This document shows positions 47,276-58,700 of a stretch of DNA of 64,000 bases, in pieces. The notes under the pieces are model-generated. The model did no database searches. It was given only the letters and a program-made list of their open reading frames with translations, and was not told the origin of the DNA. The DNA is taken from contig OX422189.1 of NCBI GenBank assembly GCA_949130485.1, positions 2,737,720 to 2,801,719 of the forward strand. Direction: 5' to 3'. Origin of the DNA: Agelas oroides. Lineage: Eukaryota > Porifera > Demospongiae > Agelasida > Agelasidae. Within the stretch, counting starts at the first letter, position 1. Every line of letters begins with the position of its first letter. A program made the position numbers and the translations under genes.

Positions 47276-48514
47276 TCTGTGTCTAAACTTCAGAGATTTA
47301 GCCGCCAGGTGAGCCAAGCTAGTTGTAACAGACAGACACACAGACAGACACACAGACAGACAGACACACAGACAGACAAACGAAGTACTGTAACCCTCGC
47401 TGCGCATGCGCGCCGAGGGTTAATAAAATTAATGTCCCCTAGGCCCATTTTTTTTTTTTTTTTTTTTTCTTTAATGATTTATGCAATGTGCAAAGGGCAG
47501 AGCAGTTAGCAACCTAATGCTATCGGAAGAGCTAGCCCAAGAATACAAAACAAGACAAGTAGGGACTAGACAGGACAAAACAAATAATTACAGACCAAGT
47601 GACCAGCAACAAGGGAGAATTTAAAAAGAAAGTGAGGCTAATTTAAGCTTGCGCTTAAATGAGGAGGTTGTGAGAGCACAGACAATACTGTCAGGTAAAC
47701 AATTCCATAGGTGAGTACAGCTGATAAAAAAAGATGATTGATATAAGGAAGTTCTGGCAAAAGGAGTGACGAGAGGGTAGGAGTGATGGCGCCTTGGATT
47801 AGGGTTTGGGTGAGGGGTGAGAAGGGAGTGTGGTAAGATAGAGTGGCCCGAGAGGATGCGCCTGCAGACCATCACCTTTTGTTTTTTCCTTCTGGTTTGT
47901 AGAGTGGACCAATTCAATGAGTGAATAAGTTGGTCAGGTGGAGAAGACCAGCGCTTGGTAACAAGCCTGGCAGCAAACCTCTGAACAGACTCAAGCTGAC
48001 AAATAAGGGTCTCTGCGGCAGGGTCCCACACTGAACTGCAGTAATCCAGGGTGGGTAAGACAAGGCATTGGTAGAGATGAGACAGGCAGACAGAGTCGGC
48101 CATGTAGAAAAAGCGGTACAAAAACCCCAATTGCTGTCTGGTCTTGGCACAGGTGCTGGAGATGTGGGCATTCCACTTGAGGTCACTCGTCACCGTAACA
48201 CCAAGGAAGGTGGTAGATGCAACAACTGGGATGGCAACGGAGTTAACATGAAGGTTGAGAGTAGGGGGGTACGCTTGCGAGAGAAAATTATCGCTTTAGT
48301 CTTCCCTGTGTTTAGGGTCAGGCCAGCAGCCCTCAGTTGGAGATTTTGTCGACATCGGATTTGTAGTGTCTTTATGTTTCAGCGATGTTTTGGTGAGTCA
48401 GCTGTTATTTATATATCACTTTTGGGTTCGAATTCTGTCCTTAGTCATCTTTGTGTTTGCTCATGTGTTGCTCATGTGTTACCCCCTGCAGACAAGCCTG
48501 TCTGTGCATGTCTA

Positions 48515-49125
48515 GTTGCCGAGCGCATTAGCGCGAGGCTCTGAATGAGGGATCTATCCTCGCAATGTACGTGCGTACGTATGTACGTACGTACGTACGT
48601 GTCGGTCACGCTTAGGAATGTCAATTTGCGGTATCGCTTAGGAATGTCAATTTGAGGTCACGCTCGGAATGTCAATTTGCGCTCACGCCCTGGCCGGACG
48701 TAACGTTACATGACGAAGCCAGGACGACATTTCTTGCCGACGGAGGACGGGGAGAACAGCGCGACTGGCCCTTCGCAACGTACGTATTTGCGGAACGAAG
48801 TGCATAAACGAGTGCTGAACGCAGCCGACGGCTGCTGACTCCGGCTGAGAAAAAAAAACAAAAAAGCAAAGAAGTCAGCCCACCGTAGAAAGCCAAGAGA
48901 GCGACAGAAGAACAAGGAAGAGTTCAAAAGTAGAAAGCACGTACTGGAGATTCTTCACAAGCCAGGTATTTAGGCTCACTCTTCACGTTACCGTTGTTTT
49001 GTACTGTTCTTTGGACTCCCACTATACTGAACGAGCAACGCCTGACACCTGCGCCGCGCGCCCCATCCGCGCATGGCGCTTGGAGCGGCGCGAGGCATCA
49101 TACGCATGCGTAGTCCTAGTTACAT
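48515..49125 (+). repeat. Dispersed 600-bp repeat, copy 1
   Basis: It begins GCCGAGCGCATTAGCGCGAG and ends GCATGCGTAGTCCTAG, and includes an (ACGT)n tract and three spaced copies of GGAATGTCAATTTG. The inverted copy at 61328-61923 is nearly identical throughout. Small open frames on both strands are shared by the copies but have no recognised motif. Class unknown. Confidence 0.8.
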
Positions 49126-49136
49126 CATACCTTTCA

Positions 49137-49927
49137 TTTTTAACCCTCGGCACGCATGCGCAGCGAGGGTTACGGTACTTGGTCTGTGTGTCTGTGTGTC
49201 TGTCTGTGTGTCTGTCTGTCTGTGTGTCTGTCTGTCTGTGTGTCTGTTACTCAACATCTCACTTTATACGTGATTATTCGTGCCACAAACGATACTAACC
49301 TTCTCAGCGGCGGATGAAGGTCGAAAATTTTAAGCGATTTTCTCTGAAAATGCTTCGTTGCGAAGCTAGAGCGTTTCCTGTTGGTACGGCTAGGCCTACA
49401 TGATAAGTCGGCCATTTTATACTCCGCGGAAAACGCGCATGCGTATGAATCTGGACCACGTGGCTAGCGGCGATTTTGTTCTTGGGAGAGACGTTCTTTG
49501 CGAGTTGGATTATTGGCCATTGGCAGTAAGTATGCCTCCAACAAAGGTATGCCCGCAGTGTAAAGCTGCTGTACCTGTAAGACGGAAGACATGTGAACGC
49601 TGTGATCATGTCTTTCCATCCAAACGAAAAGCAGAGTGTAATTTGCGAGAGAAAGCTATGAAACGTATGAGATCAGTAGAATCAGATAGTGTGAAATCAG
49701 CTAGGAAAGCTAAAGATAGGTTGCACAAGGTCTGTGAAAGAGCGTCAGAAACTCGTGAGCGAACTTTGTATAACGCAGGAACAAAACAGAATGCACAAAG
49801 CAAGCATGAGAGAGTCTGAAACCTTTGAGCAAACTGTGCATAGGCAGGAACAAAACAGAATGTGTATGGCAAGCATGAGAGAGTCTGCTGCGCCGAGGGT
49901 TTGGCACTTCAGTGCCTTTCATTAGTT
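49137..49927 (+). mobile_element. Helitron-like non-autonomous element, copy B
   Basis: Same ends as copy A, on the opposite strand: TAACCCTCGGCACGCATGCG with a hairpin and a GTCTGTCTGTGTGTCTG tract on the left; GCGCCGAGGGTT followed by hairpin GGCACTTCAGTGCC (49903-49916) on the right. It carries the protein fragment at 49532-49819. Helitron assignment rests on terminal structure plus that fragment. Confidence 0.65.
49532..49819 (+). pseudogene. Zinc-ribbon plus repeat N-terminal fragment, Helitron-associated
   Basis: It encodes MPPTKVCPQCKAAVPVRRKT and then CERCDHVFPSKRKAE, a CxxC...CxxC zinc ribbon, followed by the start of a roughly 23-residue repeat (ERASETRERTLYNAGTKQNA type). After a stop and frame change near 49819-49840 the repeat continues (ESETFEQTVHRQEQNRMC). 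Such ERxSETxEQ...NRM repeats precede the Helitron replication-helicase protein in other invertebrates (recalled). Here the Rep and helicase domains are absent. Confidence 0.6.
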
Positions 49928-50035
49928 GCAGTTGTGCTGGTTCGTGTCTTGAATAAAATACTCTTTAAAATACTATTAGTAGTATACAGTTACTACAGGA
50001 TTGCAGGGCCTCAAGATCGAAGAGTGTCCTGATAG

Positions 50036-50335
50036 CAGTGGCGTAGCTAAGGTAGGGCCTGGTAGGGCCTAGGCCCTACCAACTGCTGCAAGTGCCCTAC
50101 CAACTGGAGCCCTACCGTCCGGCTTTCTCACTTACTGGAGCTACACAACCGCCAGTGTAACAGTGCTGTACGTACGTAGCTTCATTCGAGCATGCAACCG
50201 CCAGGCACGCTGGGCTTCTCTTCGTCTACTGAGTACGACAGACATGTGTCTACAAACCACGCCTACCCAAGTACATGTCTCGTTCCCAGTCTGTACTTGT
50301 GCCCTACCAACTGTCAGCTTCTAGCTACGCCACTG
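50036..50335. mobile_element. hAT-like MITE, 300 bp, perfect 8-bp TSD
   Basis: The ends CAGTGGCGTAGCTA and the complement CTAGCTACGCCACTG are flanked by CCTGATAG (50028-50035 and 50336-50343). The interior is rich in GGCCCTACCAACTG. It is inserted in the LINE, whose reading continues on both sides (YRPI, then RTLFDLEALQS). Confidence 0.9.
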
Positions 50336-50965
50336 CCTGATAGGCCTGTATAATACGATGTCATCGGCGTACAAGATGAGGGAGGAGTCGTGTGATAGAG
50401 GGATGGTGGTTAGGGGGTTCATGTAGATGGAAAACAGCAGAGGGCCAAGGATGGAGCCCTGGGGGACACCTGAGGTTACTGTTTGGATGATGGAGGAGTG
50501 ACCATCGAGGACAACCTTCTGGAATCTGTTGGAGAGGTAGCAGCGAAACCATTTCAGAAGTGAGCCAGAGACACCAATATTTGAGAGTGTAGAAATGAGT
50601 TGACTGTGGGGGACTCTGTCAAAAGCTTTGGACAAGTCGAAAAAGACTGATGCAACAGAATGACCAGAGTCTAGATGACGGTGCCAATCATTAGCGGCAT
50701 AGAGCAGGGCTTCCTGTGTTGAGCTGCCAGGGCGAAAACCAAATTGACAGGGGGACAGGAGATCATTACAGAGAAGATAGTTCATGAGGCGGTTGTGAAC
50801 AATGCGTTCGAGCAGTTTAGATGGCAGCGAAAGCAGGGAGATGGGTCTGTAGTTAGAGACTGAAGAGGGGCTACCTTGGCCTTTGAACACAGGTATAACA
50901 TTGTATAACTTCCACTCAGATGGGAAGATACCAGTAGAGAGAGACTTGTTAAAGAGTGCAGTGAG

Positions 50966-51628
50966 CAGTGGCGGATTTGGGGGTGCAAATGCACCCCCCT
51001 TTGGCGGCTAGTAATGTATTTTGCGTGCATAACTGCACGAGTCCATCAAATGATTATGCAGCAGTGGCATGCAGCAACAACAACCAGGCACAGTTACACA
51101 CTCACGTATCAGTTCCTTACTGATCTTCAGACGTTTGACTAGGCCTAGAGTTGCTTCGAGATATTCAGTTCGGCCCGAGGGATCTGCCACGGCTCGCCTC
51201 GGCGTACGAGATTTCGAAATCCACTGGATTTCACGTGGATTTTGGATTTCAGAGTGGATTTCTGGATTTCACAGTGGATTTCTGGATTTCAGTTTGGATT
51301 TCTACCGACAGGTTTCTTCTTGTATGTTCTTGGTTATAGCTAGCTAGCTAGTTCCCAGCTTAGCAAAAAAATTTAGTTAGTTGTAGTTTGGTTAAAAAAA
51401 AGGCCATACTAAAATGTATTTAGTTAAAGTTATAGTTAACTAAAACAACACTGTCAGACAGTGTACGAGATTTCTTTTGTGACGGACCCCTCGGTTCGGC
51501 CTTCCAGCTATATTTTGTATGAATGCGTTCACGTGACCGAAAGTGGGCGTGGCAACCCAAAAAATTTCCGCCACGCTTCGCGTGCCGGTGACTGAACCCC
51601 TCTTTCTAAATTTCTAGATCCGCCACTG
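50966..51628. mobile_element. CAGTGGCGG-ended TIR element, 663 bp, 5-bp direct repeat
   Basis: The ends CAGTGGCGGATTT and complement (GATCCGCCACTG) are flanked by GTGAG on both sides (50961-50965 and 51629-51633). The LINE frame rejoins exactly across this site (SSLT then ALFNKS), so the duplication is 5 bp, not 8. It contains tandem GGATTTCTGGATTTCA and a fragment of the TAGTGTTGTTTTAGTTA MITE. Confidence 0.8.
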
Positions 51629-51771
51629 GTGAGGGAGGAGTACATGATTGATGTTGTATTGCGGAGCATGTGGCTTGACAACCCGTCTGGCCCAGAAGCA
51701 GTCTCTTTCATGGTTCGTAACAGATTGTGTACTTCCTCAGGGAGGCAGATTATACTGGACAGGCCATCAGT

Positions 51772-52158
51772 GGAGTCAGTCATAGGTAACTATGGCATAG
51801 TTTATTCATTGAGGCTAGTATTCTCTGACCATGTGGTAGGCCTTGTACATTGTTACATTTACCTGTCAAAGACCATCCATCCCTCACTCCTAGCATATGC
51901 ACTAGATAGGAATTGGTCCATTGGACTTTGGCATGTGACATTTGACACTAGCACCTGCTTTCAAGAGGGACTTCTTAAATGGAAGGCTGTTCAAAACCTC
52001 TGGTTACACCAAACCATCTGTAGCTTGTAGCCATTGTCCAAGTTCAGTTCCCAAGTATACTGGCAGAAGCAAACGTTGAATTTTGTACATATAAAGACTA
52101 AGGTTCTAGATGTCAACACTTCAGTTTTTTTTTGTTTGATATATCAAATTCTGACATT
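51772..52158 (+). repeat. Inverted duplicate of a CTC1 intron (copy 1)
   Basis: This segment is a near-identical inverted copy of 52970-53363. It begins with the last 14 bases of a CTC1 exon (GGAGTCAGTCATAG) and its donor GTAACTATGG, then about 370 bp of intron. It abuts the LINE exactly, marking where the LINE was cut or fused. Confidence 0.9.
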
Positions 52159-52304
52159 ATAGTGATGCGTAAATAGCTAACGAGTCTACGAAGCGCGTAT
52201 GAGCCCCGGCCTTAACGGAAGTTCAGCGATACGGCGCTTTGAACGCAGCGATGCGATCGAAATACGCAACGGAATAACCTTTTCTACATGGGACTGCCAC
52301 ATAT

Positions 52305-52430
52305 ACTGTAAAAAATAAATTGCTTTTTTGGTTACTGTAATTGCGTGACTATCCTTACGTAATTCAATGAATGTAGTGCTTGTAAATTTGTGGGAGGCTA
52401 GTTAAGTATCAGCTCCCACAGCAAACACAA
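52305..52430. mobile_element. TGTAAAAACA-family MITE, truncated copy
   Basis: It matches the left part of 44397-44631 (TGCGTGACTATCC, TGTAGTGCTTGTAAA, CAGCTCCCACAG). The right end is missing; a CA microsatellite and a C-run (about 52550-52562) follow. Confidence 0.7.
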
Positions 52431-52747
52431 AAAGGCATGTACACAAATGTGCGTGCACACACACACACACACTGTCCCTCTGTCCCTTTAAATTGTCCCT
52501 GTCCATGTCCCTTTCCTTGTTCTTCCATTTCTGTCCCAGTTCCTCTGTCCCCCCCCCCCCCCCACACACACACACATACACACGTTAGCATTGATGCACA
52601 GAAAGACTTACTATAGCAAAGGTTTCTAGCAAGTTTTTCTCTGCGCGGGTATAGCTACATTTAATCTGGATACTTGCTAGATAAGTAGAGAATCTGGATA
52701 GATAAATAGACAATTATTACACTTTCAGTGATCAGGTTCAAGAAACT

Positions 52748-55700
52748 TTAGTCATTCATGGAATGTTTGAGAGATTCTAGTAGTCTGGCAGATTCTGCAG
52801 TGTAGTTCACCGGTGCAAGAGCCAGTGCCCTCAGCTGAAGTCTGGGAAGGGCAAGGGTGACATACTCCGTCACGGCACCAAGCCTCACTGTGTGGAACTT
52901 CTGACCTGTGTTTATGTTATATGGTATAGGGGAAAAGGGTATAACTTCTCACAACTTCTATGTATACAATTAATGTCAGAATTTGATATATCAAACAAAA
53001 TAAAACTGAAGTGTTGACATCTAAAACCTTAGTCTTTATACATACAAAATTCAACGTTTGCTTCTGCCAGTATACTTGGGAACTGAACTTGGACAATGGC
53101 TACAAGCTACAGATCGGTTTGGTGTAACCAGAGGTTTTGAACAGCCTTCCATAATTTTAAGAAGTCCCTCTTGAAAGCAGGTGCTAGTGTCAAATGTCAC
53201 ATGCCAAAGTCCAATGGACCAATTCCTATCTAGTACATATGCTAGGAGTGAGGGATGGATGGTCTTTGACAGGTAAATGTAACAATGTACAAGGCCTACC
53301 ACATGGTCAGAGAATACTAGCCTCAATGAATAAACTATGCCATAGTTACCTATGACTGACTCCTTGAGTTCAGCTGAGCTGACGAATGGTTGACAATATA
53401 TCATCATCCTGCTGTGCAGTGATGGTAGAGTGGCCAACATCTGCTGGGCTCTCTCCTGTGCCGAAACTTTCTGTGTACTTACACCCTGCAGCTGAAGGGT
53501 GAGACCAAAACTAACTGTAAGCAACAGGATAAGTTATGCATGTGCACATATATTAGCATACACTGTACAAGTGTGCACTGACTATGTTAATAATCACTAC
53601 CCTAGAACACAATGTACATGCAAACATACCAACACTACATGTACTTTACTAGGAGAATCACAACTGTGCAATAAACTTGAAGTCTAATGGACTGTTTTAA
53701 CTCCTTCACCAATATCTCGTATCCATGTAAACATTATTCAACACCTACGCTTTCTTTCATGTCATTTATTATATGAACATGCTCAATGAGCAGGTTGTAC
53801 CTGATGCAATGTGGTGAGGGGTTTGTTGTAAACGACCTGTCCAACTTGTCGTACAAGGTCACACAGCTCTGACCAATCACAGCCAGGTATTCCCATAGCT
53901 TCAGGGATAAGGTGATCACTGATGTACATATGCCCTTCCCCAGTACCATCTCCCAATATAAGCCTGCAATAAAACAACAATCAAAAACATAAAGTTCTCC
54001 GCTCAGCCTCATATGTTTGTGGGTGTAGCACATTTCTAATATGCAAAATACCCTCATGGATTCTGAATGGCAGTAACAGTGGGTAATAGAGCTAATTAGA
54101 GTGAGATCGAGCTAGAGCTAGCTACAAGCTTGAGATCAAGAAGGTCTGCCAAAGAAGTTCATGGCCTGGGGGCTAAGAACATGCAATACCCATCCATCCA
54201 CTATAATTATTATATATATACGATGGTTATAAAAGCACTCAAAGACGAAGGCTGGGTACTAATATGGGGTTGAGTATATATGGAATGCAAGTATTGGCCT
54301 TGCTACAATTTTTGCTTTTTGCTGTGCATGGCAAGAACATGTTTGGGAATGATTATAATCTATACGCGACACGTACAGAATACAGATCAGTCACCTTGCT
54401 TCTGCCTTCAGTATAGGTTTCTTTTGCAAGCATGTTGGCATGCAATTTCCATCAACGCTGGTGCACTGGCAGCCCTGGCACTTGAACTGCAGAGAGGCAT
54501 GCTGCACTGACACAAAGATTCCCTGGACACACACCACTCTCCTAGAGAGGCAGCCACGAAGGAGTGCATCCATGAGATGACCCAGACAGACAGTGGGAAC
54601 TGCTGACATCTCAGGTGGAACACCCTTCAAACTCTACAGGTGTTTAGACAACTCATGGTTACTTCTGCATCAAAACGTCATTGTATTCCTTCAACATATC
54701 CAGTCTGATACGTTCCACATCGTGATGGAGTCTAACTGTGACTCTAGCTCTCTATATGCAGTTGTTTTTCTGCTGTGGGCCCAGTGCATGGTAACAGCTA
54801 TGCAGAAGGTTCCTATCCCAGAAATGTTCTCCACATCACAGATTAAACATATGATTTCTTGCAGTACTAAAAATCCAGCTAATGTAACTGCAGTACCTAC
54901 TTAGATCTCTCATACTCTGTTGCTAGGTAGCAGAACATGATTACACAAACTGTTCATTATCACCTGCACTATATTTAATGTGCATAAAGTGTCCTAAAAC
55001 TCACCTTTTCTGTGTCAATGTCAACACTCTTTATGGAGTTAACCTCGATGCTACTGGAAGCACAATTCATACAGTAGATGTTTCCAGACTTTGATGACAT
55101 TAGCTTGAAGCCATGCATAGTTGCTACTGATCCAGGCAGCAGTCCAAGTGGAAGGGGAATCCCCTGTTTATAGCTGCAGTACACCATGATTGTATCAGGG
55201 TACTTAAGGCTTTGAATAGTCAGAGCTACAATCTGGGAGAAGGGTGGCTGACCAACTGAAGGTGTAACACCGAGGGAGCTAGAAGCAGCTGTCTCACTGA
55301 CTGGTAGCATTTCGTGGCTAATTCTGTAGCCATGTTTCACGATGACTCCCTTAAATGATACCAGCTGTTGCTCAGTTCTAAAGTGAGAACAATTTTCAGT
55401 CATGTTAAAGCTCCCACATGTAACATGTGCATACTTACTTGGATACTGTACTCATGCATTGTTAAGTGCACTTTGCTTATATATTCACTATTAAGCACTG
55501 GTTTGTGTACGATCATTGCGTAACTCTAAATAAACCACACACCGAATGCACCTCACTGTTAGGTGCTCAATTCCTTCCCGTGGAGATATAAGCATATGTG
55601 CTTAACAGCGCATGAGTATTGTATGACATTAAGCACATGAAATCCATGTGGAATTGGCCTTATCCAACTGACAGAATGCATCACAGCAATAAGACCTTTG

Positions 55701-58700
55701 AAAAGGAGTGCTAGCTGATACTGTGCTACCAGGCTTGGACCTAGAATGAGTACCCCTTGCATACAGCTGGCATTTCAGTTGCTTTCCATGACGTGCCCAT
55801 TCACATAGACTTGTGGGCACAATGTGAATAGAGCTTTCAAGTACCAGATGACTTTAAGTCCTAATGTGCAGTTTGCCAGGTAGTGTTTCTGTGTCAAACT
55901 GTACTGTGACTGTTACAATGGTAATCAAGCACTAACCTCCCAGAAGATTCCACTGTACTGACAGTAGTGAACCGTGGCAAGAACAGCTTTGATATCACAT
56001 CAGCAACATCAAGAACAGGCTGACAGCAATGAATGGATGCTGCAACTGATTGTATGAAATTGATCTCCATGCTGTCTTCAACAGTGACACATGGCTCATT
56101 TTGTAGTGACTTCAGAGAAGGCAATCTTTTAGAAGCAGCGGATAAGGAATAGAGGCATCCAACAGAGATATAAGAATACCACTGGACTGTACCTGAAGGG
56201 AATTCAAGAGCAATCCTTGTAGGAGATGTGATGGTTTTATGTTGTTCTTGTTTCTGCTGTAAACTTTCACTGCTTTCAGATTGTGGTGAGCTCTTTAGAA
56301 TGTTGGGGTTTGTGTGCACTTGAGCTTGCATAGTGAAACTGAGGGATGAGGTAGATGGTTCCACTACTAAGGCATTCTTGCTTATGGCAACAAAATACAA
56401 GCGACCTGTATTTTCAGCTCCCCAACTCTCATCACTGTGGACACTGCTACCTTGATTTTCTGATGAAGGCATTCTTGGTGTTTCAAGTACAAAAGTGATC
56501 TCATTCACATAAACATAAATGGCAATATGCGGTGCAGATTGGCCTTCGGCTGTTTTCTCAATGTAAACTGTAGCCTGGTTGATCAGCACCTTGCAGCCCA
56601 AGTGTACTATTGGACGTACTTGTTGCTTTCCCTTGTTATCAAGAGGAATGCTGCAAACAACTGGCACACTTCCAGTGCTGTCAGAGAGTTCCATGCCCCC
56701 AGTTTGCTTGTTTCCCTGCAAATATCCCACAAGAATCTGTAGAAGATGACATGCAGTACAGTTGAAAGAGGATGCTACTAGTGGCACGTATCAATATATA
56801 TAAATTTGTTGGCTACTTCGATAGAAATAAGTATATAGCATGTGGGAAAGCTCAATATAATTCAGTACTTCTTAAGAATCCAAGCTTGAGATTCCACAAT
56901 GAAGAACAGACCATGCATAAATCCATGAAGACCATCTGTTGATTTTAGTTGATTTTACCTGGGGATGTTGCAAGTCTGAGCTCCTCACACTCCCAAATGA
57001 CCACTGAGCACTCACAGCAAATGTCCAAAAAGAACTTTGGGTACTGCTATCCTGTTGATCTCCTAGCCAGTGGAACTGGGTTGCTGAGGCTACTTCTCTC
57101 ACAGATTGCATGAAGTCACCTAAGGTGGGTACTTCTGGTCTGTCAGTTAAATCAACATGCTGTAGTAGATGACAGCACTGTCCGTGGCTCAGAAACTCAG
57201 CACAGATGGTGTTTATGTCCCTACTGCAGGCACACATTCCAACGAGCTTGCATAGCTCTTCCAGGAAAGGATAGCACACCCTTGCATCACGCCTACAGAA
57301 ATCAAATCATCATCACACACAACCTTAAGACTGACTACTGGTATTACTTCTCTCACACAGTGACATTGTATCTGAAATCTTCATGCATGCACATACCCTT
57401 ATACATACACTAAGCTGTACCATAGTCTCGCGAAAGAGCGCCCATGGGTGGAGCACCTTACAAGTCCGGGGTGGCACTCTTTCGAGTGTTGCCGCATTTA
57501 ACCACGAAAGATCGCCCATGCCATGTTTACAGCGACTTGATGCCCTCGAAGCAAATAATTGGACAAACAATAATGTACAACGGAGCCACCAGCGGCTTCG
57601 AAGTCAAGCCTGACGGCACACAACACTGTGAATGGCACTATGTCACCATGAGCTTGTGGTGCAAGCCGCATTAGTTATGTCCCTCTACGCAAAGCTGCCT
57701 TGTAATAACCTTCAATCAAGTTTCTTACATGTACCTCAGATATGCATGGCGCTTGTGGCTGTGCTTCTCAAACTCCACGAGTACACTCTACTAGCCACGC
57801 GAAGCTCGCTCCAGGGTGGGCGCTCATTTGAGTAAAGTTTGACCCTATACAGGAAATTGGGCCAAAAGTAGGGTGTGTGTGCTCTTTCGAGGGTGGGCAC
57901 TCTTTCACGAGACTATGGTAATAGCTTTAGTCTTGTTCCCAGACTGAATTGTGACTGCCATGGCATGGGAAATAAATTATTCGCTAATAGTATACAGTTA
58001 CACTCTAATGTTATGGACGAAGGTATGAAGCATTAGGACTTCAAGTTGTTCACCTGTCATCCTTTCGTAGTAAGGCAAGATAGGCTTCCACCATCCAAGC
58101 AGCATCCATAGCTTGGTACCTCCTTAGCAGCCCAGCAAGTTTGTTTCTACCAATGAAAGGCTGTCAAGAGAGAGCAACATAACTTGCCTCCCAAATAATA
58201 CAGTGCATATAGTGTGATGTTGAAACAAATCGCCTGTGTTGACAGATTGACATCTATTTCAAGCCTGCACCCCAATATCCCCCACCCCAGTTAATTGACG
58301 GAAACTATTGGTGAAGCTCAAGCCAGGGGCCCTAAATTTCATTTTCAGTAATTGCTAGCCTTTTGCTTTCCCTTTACATGCTACTTATAGCAGAAGAAAA
58401 AAATGACCAAGCACATAAAACATAATGCAGTGTAGTTGTTTACAGATGCCGATGATCAACAAGGTAACAATAGTGGAGTTTGAATCCATACCTTGAATGG
58501 TGAAACTGACTTTGAGAACTGCACCACTCTGGCAGTACTTAAGGAGCAACAATAAAAGCCAGATGCATGCTAGATAATGCAGAAGAACACACTAACAACT
58601 ACAAGTACATGATTGAGGAAGGTGACTGTCAATGTACGTAAACAGGATTTGTTACAGTTGTTTACAGATGCTGATGATCAACAAGGTAGTAAGTGTTATG

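Larger units (their letters stand above)
46563..47423 (-). mobile_element. Helitron-like (Helitron2-type?) non-autonomous element, copy A
   Basis: Read on minus, it opens TTAACCCTCGGCGCGCATGC with a hairpin (CCCTCG...CGAGGG), followed by a TCTGTCTGTGTG tandem tract. It closes with GCGCCGAGGGTT followed by the hairpin GCACTTCAGTGC. The inverted AACCCTCGGCGC pair, one terminal and one subterminal before a hairpin, is the asymmetric arrangement described for Helitron2. The same ends bound copy B (49137-49927). A large palindrome (46942-47275) and a small tandem array interrupt it. Assignment is inferred. Confidence 0.6.
48362..49997. mobile_element. Solo LTR (fossil) carrying further inserts, 5-bp TSD
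   Basis: It begins TGTAGTGTCTTTATG and ends AGTTACTACA, bounded by GGATT on both sides (48357-48361 and 49998-50002). TG...CA ends, a 5-bp duplication and an AATAAA near the right end fit a solo LTR. Its own sequence is only about 48362-48510 and 49928-49997. The rest is the repeat at 48515-49125 and the Helitron-like element 49137-49927. It lies inside the LINE. Family unknown. Confidence 0.7.
47449..51771 (-). mobile_element. LINE (Jockey/CR1-like), 5'-truncated, with three insertions
   Basis: On minus, pieces in order: ASGPDGLSSHMLRNT (about 51770-51630); then FKGQGSPSSVSNYRPISLLS through FADD-type box YADDIVLYRP (50890-50345); then RTLFDLEALQS (about 50027-49998); then DVDKIS and TLNTGKTKAIIFS through LDYCSSVWDPAAE to a C-terminal SSFKRKLKLASLSF (48357-47621). 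The 3' end is the poly-A (T-run 47449-47468). Inserted elements at 50966-51628, 50036-50335 and 48362-49997 account for the gaps. Remaining damage is modest, so the LINE was fairly young when hit. The endonuclease half is absent. Confidence 0.88.

Noticed and set aside
49400-49531. Extending the zinc-ribbon fragment upstream to an earlier ATG
   Set aside because: The added residues lack the family look, and MPPTKVCPQC is the natural start.
53051-53349. Open frame continuing past a CTC1 donor for about 98 codons (ending YTGRSKR), also open in the inverted copy
   Set aside because: The GT donor and phase-1 join to the last exon (52748-52905) give a proper CTC1 end; the extension is intron. Retained intron use remains possible.
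57444-57674. 75-codon open frame in the 57423-57915 foldback
   Set aside because: No motif, no splice support and no second copy to test; not called as a gene.
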